From Actinomadura luzonensis (GTDB lineage Bacteria; Actinomycetota; Actinomycetes; Streptosporangiales; Streptosporangiaceae), in NCBI RefSeq assembly GCF_022664455.2, contig NZ_JAKRKC020000001.1:3539001-3603000 (forward strand): DNA of 64,000 nucleotides, written 5' to 3'. A program made the translations under genes and the position numbers. Below are positions 28,341 through 37,153 of this stretch, one piece after another (positions within the stretch are counted from its first letter, which is position 1; each line of letters begins with the position of its first letter). The notes below the pieces were generated by a model. The model was given only the letters and a program-made list of their open reading frames with translations, searched no databases and was not told where the DNA came from.

Positions 28341-29524
28341 GAGCCGCAGACCTCCTCGGGGGTGTGCGGGTTGGTCGGGGTGGTGCTGCCGGTGACGTAC
28401 TGCATGTACGTCGACCAGTTCCAGTTCGAGCCGGGGTCGGTGTGGGTGGCGCCGGGCACCTCGTTGTGGCCGATGATGTGCGAGCGGTCCTTCGGGATGC
28501 CGTAGCGGTCGGCGATGTTCCTGGTCAGCGCGGCGGAGGAGCGGTACATCGCGTCGGTGAACCAGGAGGCGTCGCTGACGTAGCCCTCGTGCTCGATGCC
28601 GACCGAGCGGCGGTTGTAGTCGCCGGCGTGCCAGGCGCGGTCCTTCTCCCGCACCATCTGGGTGATGGCGCCGTCGGAGGAGCGGACGACGTAGTGGGCC
28701 GAGACGCCCGCGCTGGGGTTCTGGAACCAGGAGATGGTGCCGGCGTAGGAGCCCTGCGTGACGTGGATGACGATGCGGTCGATGGCGTCGCTCGCCGGGC
28801 GGCTGGAGACCGCGTAGTTGGAGCTGCTGGCGGCCACCCACGTCGCGCCCGGGTAGTCGACCGCGGCGGCGGCGAGCGTGTTGGGCGCGTCGAGGTCCTT
28901 GGCCTTGGCGTACGGGCCGCGCCGCGGCTCGACGGCGCGGGCCGGCACGGTGACGGTCTCGCCGCCGGGCGTGGCGGCGCGCACCCCGGCGGCCAGGAGG
29001 TCGTAGACGTCGTCGGCGTACAGGCGGGCGACGTCGGCCGAGGCGGCGCCGCCGTACCTGGCGACCGCCTGGTACCACTGGGCCGGGTCCTTGCGGGCGG
29101 CGGCGCTCAGCCCCAGGTCGTCGGCGTGGGCGCGGAGCACGGCGGCGCCGCCGGCGATGTTGGCCGCGTCGTCCGTCCTCAGCTCGGCGGCGGGCCTGCC
29201 GGTCAGCGTGGCGGCCTTCTCCAGCGCGTGACCTGCGGGGTTGCCGACCAGGTGCATCACGCCGTAGCCGCCGCTGGCGCTGGGCTCGCCGTCGTGGCCG
29301 TCCAGGTGGGTCTCGGCGTAGGCGAGGGCCACGAGCAGGTCGCGGGGGACGTCGTACTGGGCGGCCGCCTTGGCGAAGGCGGCCGCCATCGGGCCCGCTG
29401 ACGCGGTGGTGAACGCTGCCGCAAATGCTGTGGGTGCGGCCTGGGCGGCGCCCGGGTGTGTGGCGAGGGGGATCAGCGCGCCGGCCACCAGCACGGCGGC
29501 GCATCGGCGGAGTCGGGACTGCAC
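28049..29524 (-). CDS. Secreted N-acetylmuramoyl-L-alanine amidase with duplicated C-terminal domain
   Basis: 491 residues from GTG 29524. A signal peptide (ending AAQAA, about residue 30) precedes a lysozyme-like helical domain with AYAETHLDGHDG...GGYGVMHLVG, then an Amidase_2/PGRP domain with zinc ligands in VIHVTQGS and GHNEVPGATHTDPG, which cuts the muramoyl-L-alanine bond of peptidoglycan. The last ~98 residues (from EEVCGSGYSVIDKAALG to FEHCG) are a four-cysteine domain nearly identical to the end of the adjacent M23 protein. It resembles proteins annotated as spore-associated protein A, as I recall them. A hairpin separates it from the M23 gene. Confidence 0.9.
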   Translation of the reverse strand: MQSRLRRCAAVLVAGALIPLATHPGAAQAAPTAFAAAFTTASAGPMAAAFAKAAAQYDVPRDLLVALAYAETHLDGHDGEPSASGGYGVMHLVGNPAGHALEKAATLTGRPAAELRTDDAANIAGGAAVLRAHADDLGLSAAARKDPAQWYQAVARYGGAASADVARLYADDVYDLLAAGVRAATPGGETVTVPARAVEPRRGPYAKAKDLDAPNTLAAAAVDYPGATWVAASSSNYAVSSRPASDAIDRIVIHVTQGSYAGTISWFQNPSAGVSAHYVVRSSDGAITQMVREKDRAWHAGDYNRRSVGIEHEGYVSDASWFTDAMYRSSAALTRNIADRYGIPKDRSHIIGHNEVPGATHTDPGSNWNWSTYMQYVTGSTTPTNPHTPEEVCGSGYSVIDKAALGTSGTVYLLYNSGTGYNCVATIKATSLGTASATSAYLEVQGKTRVTDSGNFAYYAGPVRAAAAGKCVKWGGKAGSSAYDSPFEHCG

Positions 29525-29555
29525 GGGTGTGTCTCCTCAGGGGGGTCGGAGGGAA

Positions 29556-29599
29556 GGAGCGGCCGCCGCGGAGTGCGTGGAGGGGGCGGCGGCCGCTCC
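29556..29599 (-). terminator. Strong stem-loop between M23 and amidase genes
   Basis: GGAGCGGCCGCCGC (29556-29569) pairs perfectly with GCGGCGGCCGCTCC (29586-29599), a 14-bp stem with a 16-base loop, 27 bases after the M23 stop codon. There is no T-run, which is common for actinobacterial intrinsic terminators. Confidence 0.7.
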
Positions 29600-29625
29600 G
29601 GACCGGGGGGTTCGGCGGCGGCCGG

Positions 29626-29930
29626 TCAGCCGCAGTGCTCGAACGGGCTGTCGTAGGACGACGAGCCGGCCTTGCCGCCCCACTTGACGCACTTGCCGGA
29701 CGCGGCGGCCCGGACCGGGCCCGCGTAGTAGGCGAAGCTGCCGCTGTCGCTCGCCCGGGCCTTGCCCTGGACCTCCAGGTAGGCGGTGGTGGCGGTGGCC
29801 TTGCCGAGCGAGGTCTTCTTCAGCGTGACCGCGCAGTTGGTGCCGTTGGCGGAGTTGTAGAGCAGGTACGCGGTGCCGGCCGTGCCGAGCGCGGCCTGGT
29901 CGATCACCTTGTAGCCGGAGCCGCAGAGGC
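29626..29930 (-). repeat. Copy 2 of duplicated cell-wall-hydrolase C-terminal domain
   Basis: Second copy, forming the C-terminus of the M23 protein from about LCGSGYKVIDQAALG to FEHCG. Cysteines in CGSGY, NC(A/V), KCVKWGG and HCG are kept in both copies. Confidence 0.85.
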
Positions 29931-30615
29931 CCGCCGCGGTGTACGGGTTGCCGCTGCCGCCCGAGCAGGAGTTCTTGCTGGTCAGCGTCTGGGTCGGGTA
30001 GCCGAAGGTCACGCCGCCGAAGGTGGCCTTGCGGATGTTGCCCGGGTAGCCGGTGCCCTGGCGGACCTCGTAGTGCAGGTGCGGGCTGATGTTGTTGCCC
30101 GGCTTGCTGGTGTTGCCCACCGTGCCAATCTTCTGGCCCTGCTTGACCTGGGCGCCGGCGGACACCGAGCGGGCGTTCAGGTGGGCGTAGTACGACGTCC
30201 AGCCGCCGCCGTGGTCGATCTTGACGAGGTTGCCGTAGCCGTTCGTGGAGCCCTGGTGGGCGGAGATCACGACGGTGCCGGCCGCGGCGGCCACGACGGT
30301 GTCGCCGAGGTCGGCGTTCGCGGTGCTGCCGCGGTTGAAGTCGATCTCGTACGACTGGTGGGCGCTGCTGTTGCTGGAGTTGCCGGTCCACTGCTGGCCG
30401 CACGGGAACGGGAGCTGGAAGGCGGGCGCGGCCAGCGTGGACACCTCCGGGACCCGCACCTGGTCCGGCGGGTCGTTCGGGTCCGGCGCCGCGGAGGCGG
30501 TGGCGGACGGGCTCGCGCTCGGCGACGGGGCCAGCGTGGCGGACGCGGCGCCCTGCCCTCCGACAAGCCCGGCAAGCAGGACAAACCCCACCGTAAGGGC
30601 CCTTGTGGGTCTCAT
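29626..30615 (-). CDS. Secreted M23 (LytM-type) metallopeptidase with duplicated C-terminal domain
   Basis: 329 residues from ATG 30615, with AGAAAGGATCC before it. Signal peptide of about 26 residues (ending GAASA), then a Ser/Pro/Ala-rich linker, then a LytM domain with the zinc motif H-x3-D in AHQSYEIDFNRG and the H-x-H in SPHLHYEV; GYGNLVKIDHGGGWTSYYAHL is a family hallmark. Members cut peptide cross-links in peptidoglycan. The C-terminal ~100 residues are the four-cysteine domain shared with the amidase. The gene is divergent from a SARP regulator whose start is 163 bases away. Confidence 0.92.
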   Translation of the reverse strand: MRPTRALTVGFVLLAGLVGGQGAASATLAPSPSASPSATASAAPDPNDPPDQVRVPEVSTLAAPAFQLPFPCGQQWTGNSSNSSAHQSYEIDFNRGSTANADLGDTVVAAAAGTVVISAHQGSTNGYGNLVKIDHGGGWTSYYAHLNARSVSAGAQVKQGQKIGTVGNTSKPGNNISPHLHYEVRQGTGYPGNIRKATFGGVTFGYPTQTLTSKNSCSGGSGNPYTAAGLCGSGYKVIDQAALGTAGTAYLLYNSANGTNCAVTLKKTSLGKATATTAYLEVQGKARASDSGSFAYYAGPVRAAASGKCVKWGGKAGSSSYDSPFEHCG

Positions 30616-30778
30616 ACGGATCCTTTCTGGATCAACTGGTGCTGCGCTCTTGCTGGCGAACAAGATTGCGGGTCCGGCATACAGAGAACATCCAAAATCG
30701 GTATAAAGACCGAGCCGGCATGAACGACGACCCGACGAGCAGGCGCTCCGCGCCACCGGAGGAGCAGGTGCGTTCGTA

Positions 30779-33670
30779 GTGGTTGACCAGCCGAACTTCG
30801 GCGTCCTCGGGCCCCTGCTGGTCCGCACGGCCGACCGGCCGCTGCGCGTCGCGGGGCGCAAGCCGCGGCTGCTGCTGGCCTCGCTGCTGCTGGAGGCCGG
30901 CCAGGTCGTCGGCTCGGACGCGCTCATCGAGGTGTTGTGGCCGGAGCGCGCGCCGTCCTCGGCCGTGGCGAACCTGCGGACCTACGTCAGCGCGCTGCGC
31001 GGCCCGGTCGGCGCGGCCGGCGGCCGGATCGTCGCCCACCCGTCCGGCTACGCGATCGAGCTGGCCGCCGGGCAGCTCGACCTGTCGCTGTTCGAGGAGC
31101 TGGCCGGGCGGGCGCGGGCGGCCGGCGACCCCGGGGAGGCGGCCGGGCACCTGCGCGCGGCGCTGGCCCTGTGGCGCGGCGCGCCGCTGGCCGACCTGCC
31201 CGCCAGCCCCGTGTGGGACGAGCGGCTGCGCTCGCTCGTGCAGGCGCGGCTCGGCGCGGCCGAGGAGCTGGCGGAGGCCAAGCTGGCCCGCCAGGAGTAC
31301 GCGGCGGCGGCCGACGACCTGCGCGCGCTGATCGGCGAGCACCCGTACCGGGAGGACCTGTGGCAGCGGCTCATCCTCGCGCTGCACCGCGGGGGACGGC
31401 GGGCGGAGGCGCTGCGCGCCTACACCGAGATCCGGCGGCAGCTCGTCGCCGACCTCGGCGTCGAGCCGGGACAGGACCTGCGGGACGCCCACGCCGCGGT
31501 GCTCGCCGACGAGCCGCCGTCCCCGCCGCCGTACCGGCCGCCCGTGCCGCACCAGCTCCCAGCCGACGTCCCCGACTTCACCGGCCGCGTCGCCGACGTC
31601 GCCGCCCTCACCCGCCTGCTGTCCCCCGGCCGTCAGGGAACCGGCGAGCCGGACACGGACGGGCCGCCGGTGATCGCGGTGGTGGCCGGGCCGCCCGGCG
31701 TCGGCAAGAGCGCGCTGGCCGTGCACTGCGCGCACGCCGTCCGCGACGCCTACCCCGAGGGCCAGCTCCACCTGTCGCTGAACGGCACCGCCGCGACCCC
31801 GGCCGCGCCCGCCGACCTGCTGGCCGAGGCGCTGCGCTCGCTCGGCGTGGCCGAGGCCGCGTTACCGGCCGCCACGCACGAGCGCGCCACCCTCTACCGC
31901 TCGCTCCTCGCCGGCCGCCCCATGCTGGTCTTCCTCGACGACGCCGCCGACGCCGCCCAGGTGCGCCCCCTGCTGCCCGGCAGCGGCTGCGCGGTGCTGG
32001 TGACCAGCCGCCGCCGCCTCACCGAGCTGCCCGGCGCGCGGCTGCTGGAGCTGGACGCGCTCACCCCGGCCGAGGGCGGCGAGCTGCTGGCCAGGATCGC
32101 CGGCGCCGCCCGGACGGCGGCCGAGCCGGAGGCGGCGCGCGCGATCGTGGCGGCCTGCGGCGGGCTGCCGCTGGCCGTCCGCGTCGCCGGCGCCCGGCTG
32201 GCCGCCCGCCCCGGCTGGCCGCTGGAGGAGCTGCGGCGGCGCCTCGCCGACGACGACACCCGCCTGGACGAGCTGCGCGCCGGCGACCTGGAGGTCCGCG
32301 CCACCTTCGAGCTCAGCTACCGCCGGCTGCCCGGCGAGGCCGCCCTGGCCCTGCGCGCGCTCGGCCTGCTCGGCCCCGGGAGCGTCCCCGGCTGGGTGGC
32401 CGACGCCGCGCTCGACCGGCACCGCAGCCACGCTGTCGTGGACGCGCTCGTGGACGTCAGCCTGCTCCGCCTGGCCGGCACCGACGCCCTCGGCCAGCCC
32501 CGCTACCGGCTGCCCGACCTGGTGCGCCGCACCGCGCGGGAGCTGGCGGGCGGCGAGGCCGGGCAGCGGGCCCTGACACGGGTGCTGGGCGGCTGGACCA
32601 GCGCCGCCGAGCACGCCGCCGCCCGCCTGCCGACCACGTTGTTCAGCGTCACGGCCGGGAGCGCGCCCCGCTGGAGCCCGGCGCCCGACACCCTGGGCCG
32701 GCTCACCGCCGACCCGCTGAGCTGGTTCGAGGCCGAACGCGAGTCGCTGGTGGAGGCCGTGCGGCTGGCGGCCCGCAGCGGCCCGGCGGAGGCGGCGTGG
32801 GGGCTGGCCGCCACCCTCGTCCCCTACTTCGACCTGCACTGCCGCCTGGACGAGTGGCGGCTGACCCACCGGGTCGCGCTGGACAGCGCCCGCGCCGCCG
32901 GCGACCGGCGCGGCGAGGCGGCCATGCTGCGCGGCCTCGCCCAGGTCAGCCTCTACCAGGACCGCTACGCCGAGGCGGCCGGCATGCTGCGCCGCGCCCG
33001 GGTGATCTTCCGCGAGCTGGGCGACGCCCGGGGCGAGGCGATCTCCATCTGCGGGCTGGGGGCGGTCGAGGAGTTCTCCGGCCGGCACCTGCGGGCGCTC
33101 GGCTGCTTCCGGCACGCCCTGGCCATGTTCCTGGCCGAGGGCGACGCGGGCGGCGAGGCGTACGCGCGGCAGGCGATCGGCCGCGTCCACCTGTCGCTGC
33201 AGGACCTCGGGCAGGCCTCCCGCTGGCTCGGCGACGCGCTGCGGCTGGCCGGCGAGCTGGGCGACGACCACCGCGAGGGCTGCGTGTCCGTGCAGCTCGG
33301 CCGCCTGCACGACCTGGCCGCCGAGCCCGACGAGGCGATCCGCTTCCAGGGGCGGGCGCTGGACATCTTCCAGACGCTGGGCGACCGGCACTGCGGCGCG
33401 TACGCGCTGCGCGGCCTCGGCGGCCTGCGGGCGGCGCGCGGCGGGCGTTCGGACGGCTCGGCCGAGCTGCGGCGCTCGCTGGAGATCTTCCAGCAGCTCG
33501 GCGACCGCAGCGGCGAGGCGGACGCCGTCCAGACGCTCGGCGAGCTGTACCGGGCGGCGGGGCGGCCGACGCTGGCCGCGCACTACCTGCACCGCGCCGC
33601 CGAGCTGCGCCGCCAGGTGCGCGCGGGCGCCGCCGAGCCGCGCCTCGAGGACGCCCTGCCCGCTTCCTGA
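30779..33670 (+). CDS. SARP/AfsR-family regulator (winged helix-BTAD-NB-ARC-TPR)
   Basis: 963 residues, intact. N-terminal DNA-binding domain (FGVLGPLLVRTADRPLRVAG, residues 6-25), BTAD (about 95-240, ALWRGAPLADLP and LGVEPGQDLRD), NB-ARC ATPase with VVAGPPGVGKSALA (Lys 307-308 region) and MLVFLDDAAD, and six or more TPR-like repeats at the C-terminus (for example RARVIFRELGDARGEAISI). SARP proteins activate secondary-metabolite or developmental genes; no biosynthetic cluster is next to it. Divergent from the M23 peptidase gene. Start GTG 30779 is the first codon that keeps the family N-terminus; GGAGGAGCAGG is upstream at a longer than usual distance. Confidence 0.9.
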   Translation: MVDQPNFGVLGPLLVRTADRPLRVAGRKPRLLLASLLLEAGQVVGSDALIEVLWPERAPSSAVANLRTYVSALRGPVGAAGGRIVAHPSGYAIELAAGQLDLSLFEELAGRARAAGDPGEAAGHLRAALALWRGAPLADLPASPVWDERLRSLVQARLGAAEELAEAKLARQEYAAAADDLRALIGEHPYREDLWQRLILALHRGGRRAEALRAYTEIRRQLVADLGVEPGQDLRDAHAAVLADEPPSPPPYRPPVPHQLPADVPDFTGRVADVAALTRLLSPGRQGTGEPDTDGPPVIAVVAGPPGVGKSALAVHCAHAVRDAYPEGQLHLSLNGTAATPAAPADLLAEALRSLGVAEAALPAATHERATLYRSLLAGRPMLVFLDDAADAAQVRPLLPGSGCAVLVTSRRRLTELPGARLLELDALTPAEGGELLARIAGAARTAAEPEAARAIVAACGGLPLAVRVAGARLAARPGWPLEELRRRLADDDTRLDELRAGDLEVRATFELSYRRLPGEAALALRALGLLGPGSVPGWVADAALDRHRSHAVVDALVDVSLLRLAGTDALGQPRYRLPDLVRRTARELAGGEAGQRALTRVLGGWTSAAEHAAARLPTTLFSVTAGSAPRWSPAPDTLGRLTADPLSWFEAERESLVEAVRLAARSGPAEAAWGLAATLVPYFDLHCRLDEWRLTHRVALDSARAAGDRRGEAAMLRGLAQVSLYQDRYAEAAGMLRRARVIFRELGDARGEAISICGLGAVEEFSGRHLRALGCFRHALAMFLAEGDAGGEAYARQAIGRVHLSLQDLGQASRWLGDALRLAGELGDDHREGCVSVQLGRLHDLAAEPDEAIRFQGRALDIFQTLGDRHCGAYALRGLGGLRAARGGRSDGSAELRRSLEIFQQLGDRSGEADAVQTLGELYRAAGRPTLAAHYLHRAAELRRQVRAGAAEPRLEDALPAS

Positions 33671-33713
33671 GCCCGGCGGGCGGCCCGCTCCCGCGGTCGG
33701 CCAGACTGGAGGC

Positions 33714-34544
33714 ATGGAGTACGTCGGCAGGGTGCCCGCCCCGCCACTCGACCGGTACATCGACGACATCTACTGCCTGACCGGGACTCCCCGCCACCGC
33801 CGGATGAACGTCCCGCCGATGCCGTCGGCGCACCTGTTCGTCAACCTCGGCGAGCCCGTCCGCCTGCTGGACCCCCATCCCGCCGTGCTCACCGACGGGT
33901 GGTTCATGGGGGTGTGGACCAGGCGGTTCCTGCTGGAGTACCCGGCGTCGGTGCGGATCGTCGGGGTGCACTTCAAGCCGTGGGGGCTGGCGCCGTTCAC
34001 CGGCGTGCCGGCGGGCGGGCTGCGCGACCTCTGGGTGCCGGTGGACGCCGTCTGGCCGGGTGCGGCCGGCCGGGTCCGCGAGCGGGTGGGCGGCCTCGCC
34101 CCGGCCGGCGAGGCGCTGCGGGTGATGGAGGAGGAGCTGCTGTCGCGGCTCGCCGAGGTGCCGGCGCGCGGCCTCGGCCTGGTGGAGCACGCGGGCGGGC
34201 GGCTGGAGGCCTCCCACGGCGGGCTCGCGGTCAGCGCGCTGGCCGACGCCGCCGGGGTGAGCGGCAACCACCTGACCGCGCAGTTCAGGTCCCATGTCGG
34301 GATCACGCCGAAGCGGATGGCGCGGATCTACCGGTTCGCGCGGCTGATCGTGTCCGTGGACGCGCTGCGCCCGGCCGGCTGGGCGCACCTCGCGCAGGCG
34401 GCGGGCTACTTCGACCAGGCGCACTTCAGCAAGGAGTTCAAGGACTTCACCGGCCACACCCCGAAAGAGTGGCTGGCGCTGCGCCGCCGGTTCCCCGCCG
34501 AGCGGGATTTCCCGCCGGACAGCGGCCCGATGCCCGCCGAGTGA
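33714..34544 (+). CDS. AraC-family transcriptional regulator
   Basis: 276 residues. The C-terminal HTH pair reads LAVSALADAAGVSGNHLTAQF then IYRFARLIVSV and ends with YFDQAHFSKEFKDFTGHTPKEW, the AraC signature. The N-terminal part (MNVPPMPSAHLFVNLGEP) is the DUF6597-like sensor found in actinobacterial AraC proteins. CAGACT ends six bases before ATG 33714 with GGAGG also present, so both leaderless and led starts are possible. The dihydrofolate-reductase-like gene 67 bases downstream is a probable target. Confidence 0.88.
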   Translation: MEYVGRVPAPPLDRYIDDIYCLTGTPRHRRMNVPPMPSAHLFVNLGEPVRLLDPHPAVLTDGWFMGVWTRRFLLEYPASVRIVGVHFKPWGLAPFTGVPAGGLRDLWVPVDAVWPGAAGRVRERVGGLAPAGEALRVMEEELLSRLAEVPARGLGLVEHAGGRLEASHGGLAVSALADAAGVSGNHLTAQFRSHVGITPKRMARIYRFARLIVSVDALRPAGWAHLAQAAGYFDQAHFSKEFKDFTGHTPKEWLALRRRFPAERDFPPDSGPMPAE

Positions 34545-34611
34545 TTTTTTACAAGCCCGGCTCCTCCCCCGGACGCGATGATCGGAGGCGAACGCACAAG
34601 GAGGAGAACCT

Positions 34612-35223
34612 GTGGGCACAGTGATCATGCACAGCGTGGCGTCGGTGGACAGCTTCATCGCCGACCCGAAGGACGACGTCGGGCCGCTGCACGACTGGTA
34701 CTTCGCCGGGGACGACCCGATCATCGGCGGCGGCGACCGGGGCTACGACCACTCCGGGAGCGGCAGCGCCTTCCAGGTCTCCCGCGCCTCGGCGGACTAC
34801 GTCCGCTCCACGTGGGCGGCGATCGGCGTCATCGTGATGGGCCGCACCCTGTTCGACCTGGTGAACGGCTGGGAGGGCCGGCCGCCCGCCGGTGACCACG
34901 TGGTCGTGGTGTCGCACCGGCCCAAGCCCGAGGGCTGGCACCCGGAGGCGTCGTACCATTTCGTGACGGACGTGCCGGCCGCGATCGCCAGGGCCCAGGA
35001 GCTCGCCGGGGACCGGATCGTCGCGGTGAACGCCGGCGACGTGGGCGGCCAGGCCCTCGCGGCCGGGCTCGTGGACGAGGTGGCCATCGACGTGGTGCCG
35101 GTGGTGTTCGGGGCGGGCAAGCGCTACTTCGGCTCCGTCGAGGGGCGGCTCCTGCTGGAGGACCCGCACGTGGTCATCCAGGGCGAGCGGGTGATGCACC
35201 TGCGGTACAAGGTGGCGCGCTGA
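34612..35223 (+). CDS. Dihydrofolate reductase-like (RibD C-terminal) protein
   Basis: 203 residues from GTG 34612 with a strong AAGGAGGAGAACC site. The fold signature is VIMHSVASVDSFIADPKDD at the N-terminus, IVMGRTLFDLVNGW in the middle and EVAIDVVPVVFGAGKRYF at the end. Members of this group are used as NADPH-dependent reductases of unknown substrate and are common beside regulators in actinobacteria. Transcribed in the same direction as the AraC gene. Confidence 0.85.
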   Translation: MGTVIMHSVASVDSFIADPKDDVGPLHDWYFAGDDPIIGGGDRGYDHSGSGSAFQVSRASADYVRSTWAAIGVIVMGRTLFDLVNGWEGRPPAGDHVVVVSHRPKPEGWHPEASYHFVTDVPAAIARAQELAGDRIVAVNAGDVGGQALAAGLVDEVAIDVVPVVFGAGKRYFGSVEGRLLLEDPHVVIQGERVMHLRYKVAR

Positions 35224-35231
35224 CGCGCTCC

Positions 35232-35261
35232 CCGGCGGCCGGTCCCGAACCGGTCGGCCGG
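35232..35261. terminator. Possible bidirectional terminator between convergent genes
   Basis: CCGGT-cccga-ACCGG forms the top of a longer imperfect GC stem between the ends of the DHFR-like gene and the methyltransferase gene. There is no T-tract. Confidence 0.3.
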
Positions 35262-35319
35262 CTGCTCGACCCGGCTCAGCGCCGGGCACGGGCGGCGGCA
35301 CGGCTCCGTCGAGCCGGAG

Positions 35320-36150
35320 CTAGCGGCGGACGCCGACGGCCTCCAGGTACTCCCCCGCCGCCAGCATCGTCCCGTCGCCGCCCCGGTCGAACGTGACCGG
35401 CACCTCCGCCAGGTCGGCGGCGAAGCGTTCGCGGGCGGCCGGGTCGAGCGTGCCCGCCAGGCGGTGGATCGGCCCGTAGTAGGCCATCATCCAGTCGGTG
35501 AAGTGCCCCGGCGAGCGGAAGGCGAAGTCGAAGGTGCGCGTGGTCAGCGCCGTCCACTCGACGTCGTCGCCGAACAGCTCCGCCAGCCGTTCCCGCGTCC
35601 CCCACAACATGGGCGAGCGGACCTGCGGCGGGGGCGGGGCGTAGGCGCCGATCGTGCGGAACAGGCTGCCGATCATGCCGTCCGGGGTCCAGCTCGCCAG
35701 CGCGATGCGGCCGCCTGGCCGCGTCACCCGCAGCAGCTCGGCGGCGGCCCGCGGCTGGTCGGGCGCGAACATCACGCCGACGGTGCTGAGCACGACGTCG
35801 AACCCGGCGTCGGGGAAGGGCAGCGCCTCGGCGTCCCCCTCGGTGAACGTCACCTCCAGCCGCTCGGCCGCGGCCCGCCTGCGCCCCTGCTCCAGCAGAC
35901 CGGCCACGTAGTCGACACCGGTGGCGTCGGCGAAGCGCCGGGCCCCGGCGATGGCGGCGTTGCCCTGCCCGCACGCCACGTCGAGCAGGCGCTGCCCGGC
36001 CCGTACGCCGGCCGCCTCCACCAGCCGCTCCGCCATGGCCTGCAGCATGACGCCGACGCGGGCGTAGTCGCCCGACTCCCATGCCGTCCGCTGCCGCTCC
36101 TTGACGGCCTGCAGCCCGGTGCCGGCCGCCGGTCGCGGTGTCGTCCCCAT
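35320..36150 (-). CDS. Class I SAM-dependent methyltransferase
   Basis: 276 residues from ATG 36150 after CAGGGAGGACAC. Motif I is RLLDVACGQGNAAI (about 55-68), the acidic residue is in GVDYVAGLLE, motif II is LPFPDAGFDVVLSTVGVMFAP, and motif III is LLRVTRPGGRIALASW. This is the UbiE/Methyltransf_11 type, acting on a small molecule that cannot be read. It is separated by 68 bases from the NmrA-like gene upstream on the same strand and may share its transcript. Confidence 0.88.
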   Translation of the reverse strand: MGTTPRPAAGTGLQAVKERQRTAWESGDYARVGVMLQAMAERLVEAAGVRAGQRLLDVACGQGNAAIAGARRFADATGVDYVAGLLEQGRRRAAAERLEVTFTEGDAEALPFPDAGFDVVLSTVGVMFAPDQPRAAAELLRVTRPGGRIALASWTPDGMIGSLFRTIGAYAPPPPQVRSPMLWGTRERLAELFGDDVEWTALTTRTFDFAFRSPGHFTDWMMAYYGPIHRLAGTLDPAARERFAADLAEVPVTFDRGGDGTMLAAGEYLEAVGVRR

Positions 36151-36218
36151 GTGTCCTCCCTGCTGTGGTGCGTCCTGACAGGAGGGCGTTCCATGGCGTT
36201 CCACGCCGGCGGGCGCGC

Positions 36219-37073
36219 TCACCGCCGCTCGGCGCCGAAGCGGGCGGCGTGCCCGGCGGCCCAGTCGAAGAGGGTGGCGGCGGGCCGGCCGGTGAGGTCC
36301 GCCACGGTGGTGGTGACGGCCGGGGGCGGCGCGGCGGCCATCGCGGCGTAGCCGGCCAGCAGCTCGTCCACGAAGCCGGCCGGGAAGGACGGGTCGGCCA
36401 GCAGGCGGGCGCGCTCCTCGCGCGGCGGCAGCTCGCGCCAGCGCAGCGGGCGGCCGATCGCCCGGCCGATCACCTCGACCTGCTCGGCCTGGGTCAGGAC
36501 CTCGGGACCGGTGAGGGTGTGGCGGCGGCCGGCGTGGCCGGGGCCGGTCAGCGTGCGCACGGCCACGGCGGCGATGTCGTCCTCGTGGATCGGGGTCATG
36601 GCCAGCGACCCGTACGCGCCGCGCACCTCGTCGCCGGCCCTGATCTGCTCGCTCCACCACAGCGTGTTGGCCATGAAGGAGCTGGGGCTCAGCACCGTCC
36701 ACTCCAGGCCGGAGCGTTCGATGAGGCGTTCCACGGTGGCGTGCCAGCGGGCCACGGGGCTGGGCTGCTCCTCGGGCGCGAGGCCGGGCAGGACGCCGCC
36801 GCCGGTCATGAAGACGACCCGCCCGGTGTGCCGCCGCAGCGCGCCGACGAGGGCGGGGGCCGGCTCCGCCGAGTGGAACGGCCACATCAGGAACGCCCCT
36901 TCGACGTCGCCGAGGTCCCGCAGGTCTGGCGTGATCACCTCGACGCCCCGGGGCAGGCCGGCCGCGTGCGGGCGGCGGCTGGTGGCGCGGACGGCGGCGC
37001 CCGCCAGGACCAGGCGCTCCACCACCCGCCGGCCGACGGTGCCGGTGGCGCCGAAAACCAGGTATGTGCTCAT
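36219..37073 (-). CDS. NmrA-like NAD(P)-binding protein
   Basis: 284 residues, atypical SDR. The N-terminal GATGTVGRRV (residues 8-17) binds NAD(P); ATSRRPHAAGLPRG fits the phosphate-binding loop, and WTVLSPSSFMANTLWW is the family's central segment. There is no Tyr-x3-Lys pair, as expected for NmrA/azoreductase-like members that act as redox sensors or reductases. Divergent from the Lrp-like gene across an 80-base gap, so that regulator probably controls it. A second member of this family is at 50225. Confidence 0.85.
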   Translation of the reverse strand: MSTYLVFGATGTVGRRVVERLVLAGAAVRATSRRPHAAGLPRGVEVITPDLRDLGDVEGAFLMWPFHSAEPAPALVGALRRHTGRVVFMTGGGVLPGLAPEEQPSPVARWHATVERLIERSGLEWTVLSPSSFMANTLWWSEQIRAGDEVRGAYGSLAMTPIHEDDIAAVAVRTLTGPGHAGRRHTLTGPEVLTQAEQVEVIGRAIGRPLRWRELPPREERARLLADPSFPAGFVDELLAGYAAMAAAPPPAVTTTVADLTGRPAATLFDWAAGHAARFGAERR

Positions 37074-37153
37074 GCCGCAACGATCGGGCAGCCCGGCCGT
37101 CCACGGCGGCCGGCGGCCGCAGGGTGACGGAAACCGGCATGGGATGATGGATC

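Noticed and set aside
34545..34560. T-rich terminator after the AraC gene
   Set aside because: TTTTTT is present at 34547-34552 but I found no stable stem directly before it.
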